From NCBI RefSeq assembly GCF_000208745.1, contig NC_030858.1:23621739-23685738 (forward strand): DNA of 64,000 bases, in the 5' to 3' direction. Each line of letters opens with the position of its first letter. The stretch's first letter is position 1. Positions 42,634 through 54,576 of the stretch are shown one piece after another. Both the position numbers and the translations under genes were made by a program. The stretch comes from Theobroma cacao (Eukaryota; Streptophyta; Magnoliopsida; Malvales; Malvaceae). The notes under the pieces were generated by a model. The model was not told where the DNA came from and searched no databases. It worked only from the letters and a program-made list of their open reading frames with translations.

Positions 42634-45080
42634 TGTGAGACCTCGACCTCTGTAGCCTCATAACTAGGTGTAGACATGATAACCCGAGCTAAGGGTAATT
42701 TTATCATTTCTTTAGTGAGCCCCTAAAAGTATGCTTTCAAACTTTTTTAAGGCCTAAGTAGGCCTAAAGCATAAATGAATGATGAAAATAAGGACTAAAT
42801 GACGAAAAAAATAAAAATAATGATGATTTCCAAAGTAAGGGCAAAATGGTCATTTTTCATTTTGGGTCAAATTTTTAATTTTTTGTAAACCTGAGTATTT
42901 TTAGACCATTGTGGACTTGGCCTCAGTGTCAAAAGAGTAAAAGATTGCACAAAGGATTAGAGAAGAATAAGCTAACTTACTGAGGGTATTTTTGTAATTT
43001 AAGTGGAGTTGGATAAGCTTGAGCTATAAATATCATCTTCCAATAGCTTCTTCTCACATTTTCCAGTAGCTTCTTCTTCTTCTTCCTTCTTCCTTCTCAC
43101 GTTTCTTCATCCTCCATGGGAGTTCTCTTCAAGCTTCCATAACTCTCTCAAGCTAGCTCCACTTTTCATGCTTTTGTGCACCCTTTCATAGAACCTTTGT
43201 GCTCTTTCACTCTCTCACTTTAAAACCNNNNNNNNNNNNNNNNNNNNNNNNNNNNNNNNNNNNNNNNNNNNNNNNNNNNNNNNNNNNNNNNNNNNNNNNN
43301 NNNNNNNNNNNNNNNNNNNNNNNNNNNNNNNNNNNNNNNNNNNNNNNNNNNNNNNNNNNNNNNNNNNNNNNNNNNNNNNNNNNNNNNNNNNNNNNNNNNN
43401 NNNNNNNNNNNNNNNNNNNNNNNNNNNNNNNNNNNNNNNNNNNNNNNNNNNNNNNNNNNNNNNNNNNNNNNNNNNNNNNNNNNNNNNNNNNNNNNNNNNN
43501 NNNNNNNNNNNNNNNNNNNNNNNNNNNNNNNNNNNNNNNNNNNNNNNNNNNNNNNNNNNNNNNNNNNNNNNNNNNNNNNNNNNNNNNNNNNNNNNNNNNN
43601 NNNNNNNNNNNNNNNNNNNNNNNNNNNNNNNNNNNNNNNNNNNNNNNNNNNNNNNNNNNNNNNNNNNNNNNNNNNNNNNNNNNNNNNNNNNNNNNNNNNN
43701 NNNNNNNNNNNNNNNNNNNNNNNNNNNNNNNNNNNNNNNNNNNNNNNNNNNNNNNNNNNNNNNNNNNNNNNNNNNNNNNNNNNNNNNNNNNNNNNNNNNN
43801 NNNNNNNNNNNNNNNNNNNNNNNNNNNNNNNNNNNNNNNNNNNNNNNNNNNNNNNNNNNNNNNNNNNNNNNNNNNNNNNNNNNNNNNNNNNNNNNNNNNN
43901 NNNNNNNNNNNNNNNNNNNNNNNNNNNNNNNNNNNNNNNNNNNNNNNNNNNNNNNNNNNNNNNNNNNNNNNNNNNNNNNNNNNNNNNNNNNNNNNNNNNN
44001 NNNNNNNNNNNNNNNNNNNNNNNNNNNGTTGTGTGTTGGTATTGTTAATTGCTCCCAAATTGCTTTTCATTTCAACAAGAAAATGGCTTTTGATGGAACA
44101 AGACCCATTTCACGCTGCAGCGAGAAACTATCGGGTTTTGGGGGTCACACTGGCTTGATTCTCGCTGCAGCAAGAAACTCTCGGGTTCTAGTACATTTCT
44201 TTCACTTCGATGAAGATTTTGGCTATCTTCCCGTCTGAAATGGGAAAAGTGGTACACATAAAAGTTGCAGCCCTATCTTTTAGCTTTCTAATGGTTTGAA
44301 AATCAGATCAATTGGACTTCCGTAGTGGTAGATATGATAGAAAAACAGAAACACATGCAAATTGACACTGTTTCTCATTACAGCGAGAAACTTGCTGTCA
44401 TGCTTGCTACCTTGCTTGATTTTGTCATATTTTTCACCCATTTAACTTCGTGGATTGATCATGGGTTTTTGCAACACTATGAGGTTATTAATCAAAGTTT
44501 GAAAGGAGGGGCTTTTCATAAGAAATTAAATCAATTGCATTGTTTTTGAAACAAGTGCATCATGATTTCCAAATTCTTTCTATCGATTGCTTGTTCCCTT
44601 CTTATGTTCACTCACTGAGTTTATACTCACCTTTTTCAAATTCATGTTTTCAGATCAAGAGGCAGTCGGTAACTAGGTCGAGGTGTTCTCATAGATTCGT
44701 ATCCTTGGTAGGTATCTTGGCATTTCGTAGCCGCACCTCCACCTTGGTCACTCTGCTAAAAGCCCAATGTCATTTTTGTTGTAAATACGTACCTGTGATG
44801 TAAAGTACTAAGATGTATACCTTAGACCATATATGTACATTTTGATTGGTAAAGCTACCATGAGTGGCAATAGTTAATGTTATTTTGAGATAATATAATT
44901 GCAGTTTTGATTGCTATAATTTACTATTAAAATACTTAAAGGGTTGAGATTATGAGATGTAAATGTAAAAATAGTTGACGGGATAATGAGTACGATTATA
45001 TAAATAAGCTTGCTTGGGCTTAGTGGGCTATGTCCATTAGGCCCATGCGCTGGTCATGGCCCAAAAATTGAGTCATGACA
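42634..45080 (+). mobile_element. 3' LTR of chromovirus H (family C)
   Basis: TGTGAGACC to GAGTCATGACA, 2447 bp including an 800-N gap. It has a TATA box at 43025-43032 and module copy 6 (44215-44340, minus). The flank after it is cctct; no partner can be tested because the 5' LTR is truncated. Open frames across the Ns and at 44029-44803 are not genes. Confidence 0.9.
43228..44027. other. Assembly gap, 800 N
   Basis: Lies in the 3' LTR of chromovirus H. In the intact copy at 2559-5221 the corresponding interval is about 920 bp and includes the TA run and minisatellite, so the gap length looks like an estimate and the repeats a likely cause. Confidence 0.98.
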
Positions 45081-46216
45081 CCTCTTTTAGAAAAGTGTTA
45101 TGCAAAGTGAGTCTCTAGGTTTCTTGATGCTGGAGCATGTGTTGGATTTACTGATCAAAGCTATCAAAGTATGCAACCATGATATCAAGTCGCTTCAAGT
45201 TTTCATCCAATGTGGCTATAATAGTATCAAATTTGATGTTTGACGAGTTAAATGGCATAATACTAGAGGATGGTTTAGCTAAAGTTGGTGGAAGAACATC
45301 TTCCTAATCATCATCATTATCATCATCACCATCACCGTCACTTTTTTACAAGCTCTTTTATGTACCCAAGTTCCTATATCAGCATAGTTTATATAACCTA
45401 TTCTACTTAACATAATCTTCTCAAGTTTTTTTATCTTGGTTTAAGAATTAGCATCATCCATGGAAGAGACATCGATGTTAAAATGAGCAAGTATCTGAGT
45501 GATAACTTGGCCATACATAAGATTGGACTTAGTCCCTACCACAACTTTTATCATGTCAGAAAATATGAAACTTCCAAGATCAATAAGAGTGTTATGGTGT
45601 AGGAACCAAAGATTTTCCTTAGACACGAATGAGTGTTTACTAGACACTGGTCTTAAGGTCCAAGAAATGATCAAGTGTAAAATCCTATCCATCATGGACA
45701 GCCTAGTGCATGAATCAAGGGCACCTATATTATTCACATACAACTATTTCTTTAGTTCTTGACCTAACAACTGATCACTAATAGAAGTCATTACACTTGG
45801 TACACATTGTAACCCAAATACTTCTCTAACCAACTTACGGGTTCTTTTGAACATTCTACCCATAATGCAAGTAGTAAAGGCACCATCATAAACCTTTAGC
45901 TCATTATTCTCATTCCTATATTCCACAGTTGCATTGCTACAGAAAACTCTTACTAGCTTCTCAAATATAAGAATATTAAGACTTAAATAATTGTACCATC
46001 CCAAGGTTCTAAAATTCTCAATATATGGAAAACCAAATCGAGAAAGTCAAGATCTATTACTTGGCCCTGGTAGATGGTTCTCAAAGTAAAGAGATTCTTG
46101 TAGCGTTGTTGAGCAACATTGTTAGGCAAGTTCAAAGCCTGGAACCTTGTGACGCTAGATGGATCCAAATTACCTCTTTGAGATGGAACTTTGTAGTGCC
46201 TTTGAGGTGGAGCCAT
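45081..46216 (-). pseudogene. Extra ORF of a copia derivative, pol not found
   Basis: Minus-strand frames 46216-45983, 46004-45744 and 45743-45441 form one protein with shifts between. It starts M-A-P-P-Q-R-H-Y-K-V-P, then has FQALNLPNNVAQQRYKNLF, RTIYQGQVIDLDFLDLVF, KLVRVFCSNATVEYRNENNE and LKVYDGAFTTCIMGRMFKR; the last part has DRILHLIISWTLRPVSSKHS and YGQVITQILAHFNIDVSS. A low-complexity His/Asp tail reaches ~45100. This resembles a protein type found repeatedly in plant retrotransposon derivatives (often annotated as putative plant transposon protein) and shares the LVR.F...LNGK.F layout with the copia G extra ORF. Function unknown. Upstream sequence leads to a gag fragment, but no protease, integrase or RT is found between them. 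Confidence 0.65.
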
Positions 46217-47900
46217 GGATAAGTGATTTTTCGAGTGAGAATCGACTAAAAGATGTGGAGAGTCAATCCTAAAAACCTATGGTCAAATATTGATTTAGAG
46301 GACTAGACTTTGCTCTATAGACAGTGGGTTTTTAGGTTTTGAATGATTTGAAAATGAACCAAAATACTCAATTTATAATGGAAGGAATTTAAGGGTTTTG
46401 AATGGGTTCAATGAATCTAGAAATTCTAAAGGAAATGAACTTGAAAGAGGTGATGAATCTAGGAAAGATTAGATGAATTGGGAAAAAGTCAACAGTTTAA
46501 GTGATTTAAATCCTGTCGAGCATAATCGACTATATATTGTGCCATAGTCGACTCTGGTTTCTTAAAAACATGGTTAGGCTTTTTAAAACAAGTGACTAGT
46601 TGACTTTTCAAAGGGTATAGTCGACTACGTCTTTCTTAAAACCATTTTTGAGCAAATGAAACCCGAACCTAGTCTACCCCATTTACAAAAGTAGTTTACT
46701 ATGACTTTTAAATTTTGACTTGATAATTTCATTTTGGCTTTCAAAACACACTTAATTGGATTTTGGCTTTTTGAGAAAGCTTGACAAACAAATGAAGCAT
46801 ATTTGATACACAATTATGAGTGATTGAATATATATTTTTAAAATTCAAAAATCATTTTCAAAGATTATGATGAATGATTAGGAGGACTTTAGTTTGAATG
46901 TCTTGAATGCATAGTGTATGCATGTATGATTTGAACAATGTGTGGTGTAACATGCCATAATTAAATATACGATCATATATGCACATGATCAATCAAACAA
47001 TATAATCAACTAATACATATATATGTACATACAAATATATTCACATGAATACTTAATCAAATAATTAACAAACTATACTAAGCACAAATTTCAAAAATAT
47101 AATAACTATAGTGACGAGCATAATGATTCTATGTTTCAATCATTCAAGCATAAATTAAGAGTATCATTAAGCACAAGAATGATATGGTGTTTGAGAGACA
47201 ATACTAATAACTTAGAACACCATTTGTTGAGATCTCACCAAGCTCATTGTTGAAGATTTCAAGTGCTCAAACATCATAGGACAATGTCAATGATCAACTC
47301 CCCTTTAATCATTCATTAGACTGCTTCCAACAAAGAGAAGGAATTAAATGGTTAATCACATTAAAGCATAATCTTACCTTCCCTTGAATGAATGTTGTTG
47401 AACCATTTGGGGATAAATCTTCTCATATGATAAATTAGTATTGAAGTGAGTATTCAATATATTAATCAAATACACAAATATTCATGAAACTAAAAGGTCA
47501 TAAGCATTTAAATAAATATTCAATATGTGCTTCAAATGCTCCTAATTCTAAGAATATATGCACATTAGCTCCAATGTATGTCCAAGATATCATCAAGAAT
47601 TAATTTTCAATTTCATCATGCATTGTCCATGCATTATCAATCAATCATTTTGAAAGAATTCTTTAATTCATATATGAATAATACTTCACGAAAGAATTTC
47701 TTCAACAAGAGTATATCATCAATTGTCAAAATGATATCATCATTAAGTACCTTTGGCAAGCTTATTTTTCAATTTTACAAGACATGTACCAAATCAAGTA
47801 TATAATGATTGATAATTGATTTTATATGTGCCATACCTCAATGATCTTCATCACCGATGAATGATTTAATTTACCTTTTTCTTGTGCTATTGGCTTATAT
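46217..47900 (-). mobile_element. Non-coding internal region of the copia derivative
   Basis: Where pol would be expected there is AT-rich non-coding sequence. Many stretches match 56130-57780 in inverse orientation (for example AAGCATAATCTTACCTTCCC here against GGGAAGGTAAGATTATGCTC there). It contains TAGTCGACT at 46545 and TAGTCGACTA at 46617-46626. Open frames at 46625-46813, 47578-47805 and 47882-48085 lack any conserved feature. Confidence 0.6.
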
Positions 47901-49449
47901 CATGTATGCTCTTTCTCCAAAATGAAAACTCAAACTTTTGTTTTTGGTACCCAAATTTTCTTGGGTCCTTTACAGTTAACAGCCTTGTTTCTCTTGTGAA
48001 CCTTATCAATTTTTATCACTCTAGAATAAGTAAAAATAGTTCATTTTTTAACCCATGTATGCTTTACAACTTTGTCGTTAGGTGAGACAACTCTCAAAGG
48101 GAAAGATAGAGTGGAATGTCCAAATTTAAAACAACAAATACATCTAAAGGATCCATCTTACTTCTCATTATCTTTAACAAAGAAATTTTTAAGATGGGTT
48201 TCTTTTTAGGTAAAGTCATAGCCTAACCCTTTTTTGTTAAAGAAGGCCTTTCATAACTCCAACATGTCATTCAATTTTTATTGGCTATTTTGAAATCTAG
48301 AGAATATGTCATGCAAACTTTTGTCTTTCTTTTCATCTCATTCATTTCAACTTGCATGTTTTTCACATTATTCTCTAACTCAATCCTAGTTTTAACTAGG
48401 TTCTCTTTTCAACCTTAAGCTTTACTATGATGCCTTTATATTTCAACATTTTCTTTTCAAACTCAAAGATAAGATCATAAGCATCTTGCAATTCATCAAA
48501 GGTGTGCTCATTTTCATCATTATCATAAAAATCACTTATAGTCATCAAGTGCCATGGGATAAAGATTTGCAATTTCATCATCTTCTTCATCTTGTGAATC
48601 ATCACCATCACTCTAAGTCACCATCATTCCTTTTTTTTGAAGTTTCTTGAAGTTGTTCTTTTATTAGGGCATTCATACTTGGTGTGATCGAGCTTCTTGC
48701 AATCAAAGCATATTAAGGGACCTCTTGAATACTCTTCCTTAGCCACATCCCTCTTTGTAAGTTTTCTAGCTCTAAAGTTCTTCTTCATGAACCTATCAAA
48801 TTTTCTTGCTAACATAGCCATATCTTATTTATTTTCACTATCACTTTTAGTGTTTCTCTTATCCTCTTTAGCTAAAGATTTAAGGGCTAACCTTTTTTCC
48901 TTGATCTCTTCTTTCTTAGGTTTTTTTTCCCATGCTCATGTTTAAGTGTCATTTCATAAGTGAAAAAAGAACCTATAAGCTCATCTAGTTTAAAATCATT
49001 TAGATTTCTAGCCTTTTCTATAGTCGTGATTTTAGGTCTCCAAGACTTTGGTAGGCTATAAAGGATTTTCTTTACGAGTTGTGCGTTAAGGAAATCCTTT
49101 CCTAAATCTTTTAGACCTCAAACTATGTTGGTGAATCTCTCAAACATTTCATTAATTGATTCACCCTATTTTATCCTATAAAGCTCATAATCATGTGTAA
49201 GCAACTCAATTTTAGATTCCTTAACTTGGTTTTTTCCCTCATAGGTAGTCTTCAAGGTGTCCTAAATTTGTTTTTCATTTTCATGCATAAACACTTTGTT
49301 AAAATCACTAACACATAGGTAGTAAAGGAGAGTGTTATATGCTTTGTAATTGATTTGAATAAACTTCTTTACTTTATCATTCTATTTCTTTCTAATTATA
49401 ATCACTACCTTGCTATCTACCTCTTTACAAAACACATGTGGCCCATTTA
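47901..49449 (-). pseudogene. Copia derivative gag
   Basis: Reads from 49449 leftwards with stops: blocks KTTYEGKNQVKESKIELLTH, a following DYELYR block, FERFTNIV, LVKKILYSLPKSWRPKITTI and LNDFKLDELIGSFFTYEM, then 48821-48624 with MAMLARKFDRFMKKNFRARK and an intact zinc knuckle, CFDCKKLDHTKYEC (C-x2-C-x4-H-x4-C). A second, degraded knuckle (CICCFKFGHSTLSF) lies near 48130, and the reading ends at KIWVPKTKV near 47930. This is a Sirevirus-type gag related to but distinct from copia G. Its N-terminus is removed by the family D LTR at 49450. Without pol it could only have moved in trans. Confidence 0.75.
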
Positions 49450-51412
49450 TGTCACGACCCAAACTAAGGAGCCATGACTAGTGCAAGAGTCCAACAGACG
49501 AAGCTCGCGAGACCCAAGCAAGCCTAAAAAATTCATATCAAATCCGATCATACACAATTAACCAAGGGTTTCCACATCAAATATATTTATAATATAACTT
49601 AAATTCAAATGCATACAAGTTGCCCCTTGGCTCATAGTTCATACATGTTGCTGAACATATACATAAGCCATACATTAGCCAATAAGTGGGTTCATCTCAT
49701 ACAACCCTTAAGAAAATAACAACATACCACAATGCAATGCAACACATATTGAAAACTAAATTAAAAGTAGAAGACCTAAAGTTAGACTCAGCATTGTGGA
49801 CCCATCAAATAAGAGACCTATCGGATGCTAAAATTGGTTTGTCAAAGGATAACCTTAGCCACACATTGTCCAATGACCTATTTATTTGCACATGGTACTA
49901 CAAATGGGTGAGTCATCTAATACTTAGTGAGAAGTGCAGATAATTCAAACATATTAATGTAAATGATCAAATACACAATTGTATATACATATATTGCATT
50001 ATTGTGCAACCAAAATATTCTAACAAAGATCTCTAAACATTAAGGGCATATCATTCATCCCTGGTGGTCATTCCACAAATCTCACAAATCCTGTTCATGT
50101 CATTATGTCTCCACAAATAGTGCACAAAAAATTAGGCCTACCTTCGAAGCCATTACAAATTGAACCTTCATAGGCACAGCATAGTTGCCAAAGCAACACA
50201 TCAAATCTAAACTTATCTTTGCCTTCTTGAGGCTATAACATATCACTCATAGTTCAAATCATAATTGTAGAGTGGTCCTCTTTAGACATAGTTAAAATCA
50301 CGCTCGGTTGCCAATCGACAGAATCAAATAACGCTTAGGGCTAAGTTGCTAGTAGAGCATCAAATCACGCGAGTGCCAAAGCAACAGGTAGAAAGTCAAA
50401 GTCATCATCTAGAGATACTTGATTGATGGCATTGACACAATTCAGGTAGGAATCATAGGTGAGACTAATACCACCATCCTTACTTGCCACCATTCTTGCA
50501 AGCACAGAACAAAGTCACAAGGAATAATACTCCACTCAACCTCAAATCAAATCAATGTCCGGAACTCTCATTATCGGACGAACACAATTCCATAAATAAG
50601 GCCATCATGCCTTTGATACCACGTATGTAACATTTACAACATAAATCACACTTAACGAGCTTCAAACATTACTACGCTTAATATAGTTCTAAATACCCTT
50701 AACTCTCCAAGGCATCAATTATTCATAATTTTCTAAGAGATCAATCGTCTTGGGTAAGCTACTCCTAGATGTCATCATTCTCACTAGACCTCCTAGTCTA
50801 GGCTTAGATATACACCATTGTGTAGCTTACACTATAGCACACATGCACATCACATATAACATATATACATATACATAGTTTACTAGCTTAGACATATTCA
50901 TCTAGGCATACATACACCATTCAAGCACCATGGCAATGCATTAACAACGCGATAAGCATTACATGCTTTTATTCAAATAATTAAACCCACTCATAGTAAC
51001 AGTCGAAGGTTACTTCACAGCCAAATCGAGCTTTTCTTACCTGCAATGATTCTCTAGCTCACCAACGTGCTACTAGCCTTATTCTTCCCTTGAACAAATC
51101 CAAACAATAATTATTTCTTAGCTTTCGAAAGTTCTAAACTTTTTAAAATAGGCTTTTCTCTAATCATTCATGGTTATAAAACCTAGATTTCAAATATTAA
51201 GTTCAAAGGGTGTAAATCCTTACCTTAGATGCTACGTTACCCAAATCCAAGCTCCTAATCTCTAACAAACTCAAAGAAGAAAAATCACCCAAAGCTGGGG
51301 CAAATAGATTTCTAAGTTATTAACCGACATAACAAAAAATCAATTTGTAAAAAGGTGTAATCTTACCTCAATAATGGTTTTCCAAGCTCAGATCTATTCT
51401 AAACAAGCTCTA
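49450..51412 (-). mobile_element. Family D LTR, truncated
   Basis: Begins TGTCACGACCC and parallels 58161-62345 of the complete copy, minus the family C insert there (compare CCATACATTAGCCAATAAG-type openings and the TGGTTTTCCAAGCTCAGATC block at 51368 with TGTTTCCCAAGCTCAAAT at 62320). It stops at 51412, ~660 bp short of the expected end, where LINE-like sequence begins, so the palindrome-rich end of the family is missing. Open frame 49686-49943 is not conserved. Confidence 0.75.
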
Positions 51413-51656
51413 ACATCTACCGGACCCTCCACTCCTATCCCAGCATGCTATTCACTCCATTTCCATGTCGCAGGGGTCCACCCAAGACCATACAACAGCC
51501 ACACATGTGAAACCTTTAGTCATCAATGGCAACGGGCAAAATATGGAGTCTAACAATCAGCCGCCTTTATCCCCACATGTTCAGAAGAAGTCTTTTTTGG
51601 CAATTACGGCGGGAGAAAAGCAACTCGTGATCCCTCTATCCCGTGAACCTTTGTGA
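51413..51656 (+). pseudogene. LINE ORF1 N-terminal fragment
   Basis: A 63-codon frame beginning at 51465 ends KKSFLAITAGEKQLVIPLSR followed by EPL and a stop. The SFL.I..GE...VIPL.RE signature is seen at the start of many plant L1 ORF1 proteins, upstream of their nucleic-acid-binding domain. The rest of ORF1 and all of ORF2 are absent. Most LINE fragments keep the 3' end, so a 5' fragment is unusual and suggests later deletion. Assignment rests on this short motif only. Confidence 0.45.
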
Positions 51657-53360
51657 TACTTGTCAAAAAGTATCAATACTTGAGGTGAAAAGTATGAAAA
51701 AAGAAAGCCTTGAGCTAAATGCTTAATTAAGGCCATCTCTTCTTCCTCTTTCCCAATTGCTATCAAAACTAGTCTAAATTTGACCTCAACTCAAGTTTTA
51801 AATTGATTAAGGTAAGGTTTCCAACCTTTCAAGCAATTTTTTCATGTTTCCTTATTTTTTTGCTTTTTTATTAGGAGAAAAGACAAAAAAAAACTACTCT
51901 TTTCAAATTCTAAAAAAAAAGAAAAGTAAAATAATGAATATCAAAAGCTTTGTTTCTTGTTTTTCTTATAAAAGAGAAAAAGGAAAAATTTTTTCTTTTT
52001 TTATGTCTTTTCATTTTTTGTTTTGGAAAAAAGTCACGTTGACAAAAACCTATGCTTTATTTTTTTGGTTTTATCAATAATTAAGTGCTAAGACAAAAAT
52101 GGTTCCTTCGTGTGTCCTAATTCAAAGAGTCTCTATGAAAGAGATTAGCATGGCTCTACTTAAAAGTTGGCTTCTTATTGTTTTCTATATGCTGAGTTCG
52201 GTTTCACTCAAAGCTAAAGGTTCTCGAGCTGTTCCTCATTGTCATCCCACTTGGACTAGCAAGGCACGCTAGCCTTTACCCAGTACAGGCTTCAAATAGA
52301 CTAGGTTCAATATGAGTGGCAGTATTTTACTAGCTTATGTGAAGATTATCACCTCATGAGAGCGCAGCTACTTAACCCCATCCTAATGAGGACAGAGCTC
52401 GAGTATAAGGCTCATGCATGAATTCAATGTGTCATGTGTGTGAAGGAATGGTCTAACCTTTAATCACTCATCTCATGCCCTCTATCCTAAATGCCCACAA
52501 TTATTTAAGCGAATAAATAACATGCAATCACAAAGAAAATGGGTAAAATAATAGTATTTAAGATTAAGGAAATAAAATATCATCAATTAATTAGGTTTTG
52601 TATAACTTATGATTATTTAATGGCTGGACTCTCAAAAAATCCCTAGTGGACTTGCCAAACTGTCATAATGTGTGGGTTCAAGAACCCATTTGCCTCGACA
52701 TGAAAATTTTAAGGAGTTGCCACTAATCTTTTTTATTAGGTGTGATTGGCCACTTATTAAATTTTTTCTATTCAACGAGGTTCTAAATTGATTTTAGGTT
52801 CGTATAATGAATAGAGATCGGTTTACATAATTAAGGTTGGGCTCGAGAGTACAGTTACACACAAGGAAGGTTTAACATCCCCGTGACGCCCATTGAATGA
52901 ATGGTAACAAATAATCAATTATTATCCTATTTTGACTTTAACCTTTAATTTTATTCCTATATTTCCTTAATCATTATTCAATTTTTTTATTTTTGATTTT
53001 ATTCACGACCTAAAGTCCATTATTCGATTTTGTGGAGGTGACTTTCACATGATGCAATTGTGAAATGCATGACATAAATCTCGATAAATTTCAAGGGAAA
53101 ACCTTTTCTTGAGAACATCTCCCAAAACCACTCGTCATATTGGTGGGATTCGAGGTTACTTTTTTACCTAGGGAATTACTCAGGGAAACCCGTATTTGCA
53201 AGCTTATCAAGCAAATCCCAACATCGAGGTAATCATTTACAAGTAAAAACAATATTCTCATGAATGCAACCCTAGTACGAGTAAAGGCTTTTTACTAAGA
53301 ACATTCCCCAAGCCTTCCCATCATATTGGTGGAACTCGGAGATACTCTTTTAGGTCCAGA
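51657..53360. other. Repeat-derived non-coding sequence
   Basis: No conserved frame. Contains AT-rich poly-T stretches (51840-52080), then blocks that look like plant LTR or element tails (CCCACTTGGACTAGCAAGG near 52239; AAGGAGTTGCCACTAATC near 52711; two related CATATTGGTGG(G/A) lines near 53139 and 53322). I cannot delimit an element. Confidence 0.35.
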
Positions 53361-54576
53361 TTGTGGGCCTTAACAAGCCCCATTCTCATTTTTCCCTTTT
53401 CTTCCTTATTGGGCTCCCCTTTTTCTCTTTTTATTTTTTTTTTGGACCACCTCTCTCCTATGTTACACCTTCTCCTTCTTTGGGTTTTTTCTTTAGGTTG
53501 TGTGCCCACTTCCTCTTTTCTCCTCTTTTCTTTCTTTTCCAAAAATGAAATACACTTGTTAAGGTTCGAACCATGGACTTTACAACAAGTTAGTATAGCC
53601 CTTACCATTGCACCAAGTCTTTTTTCTTTATTTTTTTCTCTTTTTCTTATTTTTCCCTTTTTTTTCCTTTTCTTTTCTCTTTTTCTTATTTTTTGCTTTC
53701 CTTTTTTTATTTTTTTATTTTTATTTTACTCTTTTATACCTAAACGGTTCCATTTAACACTTTCTACCCAAACCCTAAATATAAAAATAAAAAATAAACA
53801 TTTTAATTCATTTTCTTATTTCATTTTCTCTCACTAGTTATATTTCTCTCCCCTTTCTCTAAAACAAATCTGGTCTCCTCCCAACTACCAACAAGTGGAC
53901 ACCATCCTCACTGCTATCATCGATCACCATCGTCACCGACCGTCATTCGTCGTTATATCTATGAAAACCTTTTCCTTCTCCTCTTTCATTTGAACGTTTT
54001 CCCAAAAACTCACTCTATTTTCCTATATCTATAAAAAACCCAAAACCCAAAAAGAGAAAGAAATAGAACAAATAAAAATAATAGCACATTTTCTTTTTGT
54101 TTTCTATTTTTTTTTACGCTTGTAATGGTTTTGGTTTTTAGTATGGTATAGGTTGCTAGATTTTTTCCCTAGGTTTTTTTTTTCTTTTGGGTTTTCTTAT
54201 AGTTTGTAAGCTAGTGGTTGTTTTCCAAGTTTTTTTTCAAAACCAAAAATGTTTTTTTTTTTTTGCTTTTGGTTTTTTGGGTTCTTATAAAACCTGGTTG
54301 TCTGGTTTTTTGGATAATAAGGGAAGGGGTACTCGTGTGTTTTAGGTTAAAGGTGGGTTGGAGAGAGTGTTGAGGTGCCTTTAGGCAAATAAAGGTGGCA
54401 GTCGCCTAGCGGGCTACCATGACAATCTATCAAGCAATTGCCACAGCTTTTCTTTCTTTTATTTTTTTTTTGAAAATTTTAAAACAATTTATATTATTAC
54501 ATGTTAATGAATTTACGTTCATATATTTACCAATATGAATTAGTAAATTTATGGGTTGTTTAAACTTTTCTTCTAG
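53361..54576. other. Pyrimidine-rich non-coding region
   Basis: Long T/C tracts dominate the plus strand (53380-53720). The predicted 158-residue Phe/Leu-rich protein at 53361-53837 is a product of these tracts. A GGTTCGAACC at 53563 resembles a tRNA B box, but no A box or cloverleaf is seen. The last ~20 bases (TTTAAACTTTTCTTCTAG) are a good splice acceptor for the exon that follows. Confidence 0.4.

Larger units (their letters stand above)
25165..45080 (+). mobile_element. Ty3/gypsy chromovirus H, split by copia G
   Basis: Plus-strand element with truncated 5' LTR (25165-26344), primer site, gag (26606-27584), a foreign copia insertion (27585-38751), then the gag zinc knuckle, protease, RT, RNase H, integrase and chromodomain (38752-42571), a polypurine tract and 3' LTR (42634-45080). 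Without the insertion it is about 8.7 kb. The C-terminal chromodomain and the LTR style place it with Del/Tekay-type chromoviruses, which often target heterochromatin. Many stops and frameshifts and lost catalytic residues make it inactive. Confidence 0.9.

Noticed and set aside
43199..44158. Long open frames (319 and 287 residues) across the 800-N gap
   Set aside because: They exist only because Ns carry no stop codons.
44029..44803. Frames after the gap that resemble those at 25198-26067
   Set aside because: The similarity is due to the duplicate LTR; changes do not respect codons.
45295..45345. CATCAT repeat as a regulatory microsatellite
   Set aside because: It encodes the acidic/His low-complexity tail of the extra ORF on the minus strand; ordinary.
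53563..53572. GGTTCGAACC, a tRNA B-box-like sequence
   Set aside because: No A box at the right distance and no cloverleaf; common inside plant repeats.
53361..53837. 158-residue Phe/Leu-rich protein resembling a membrane protein
   Set aside because: Produced by long T/C tracts; no start context, domain or conservation, and the other frame is equally open.
54390..54450. A further upstream epimerase exon
   Set aside because: A GGCTACCATGACAATCT stretch gave a weak partial resemblance only; not enough to claim.
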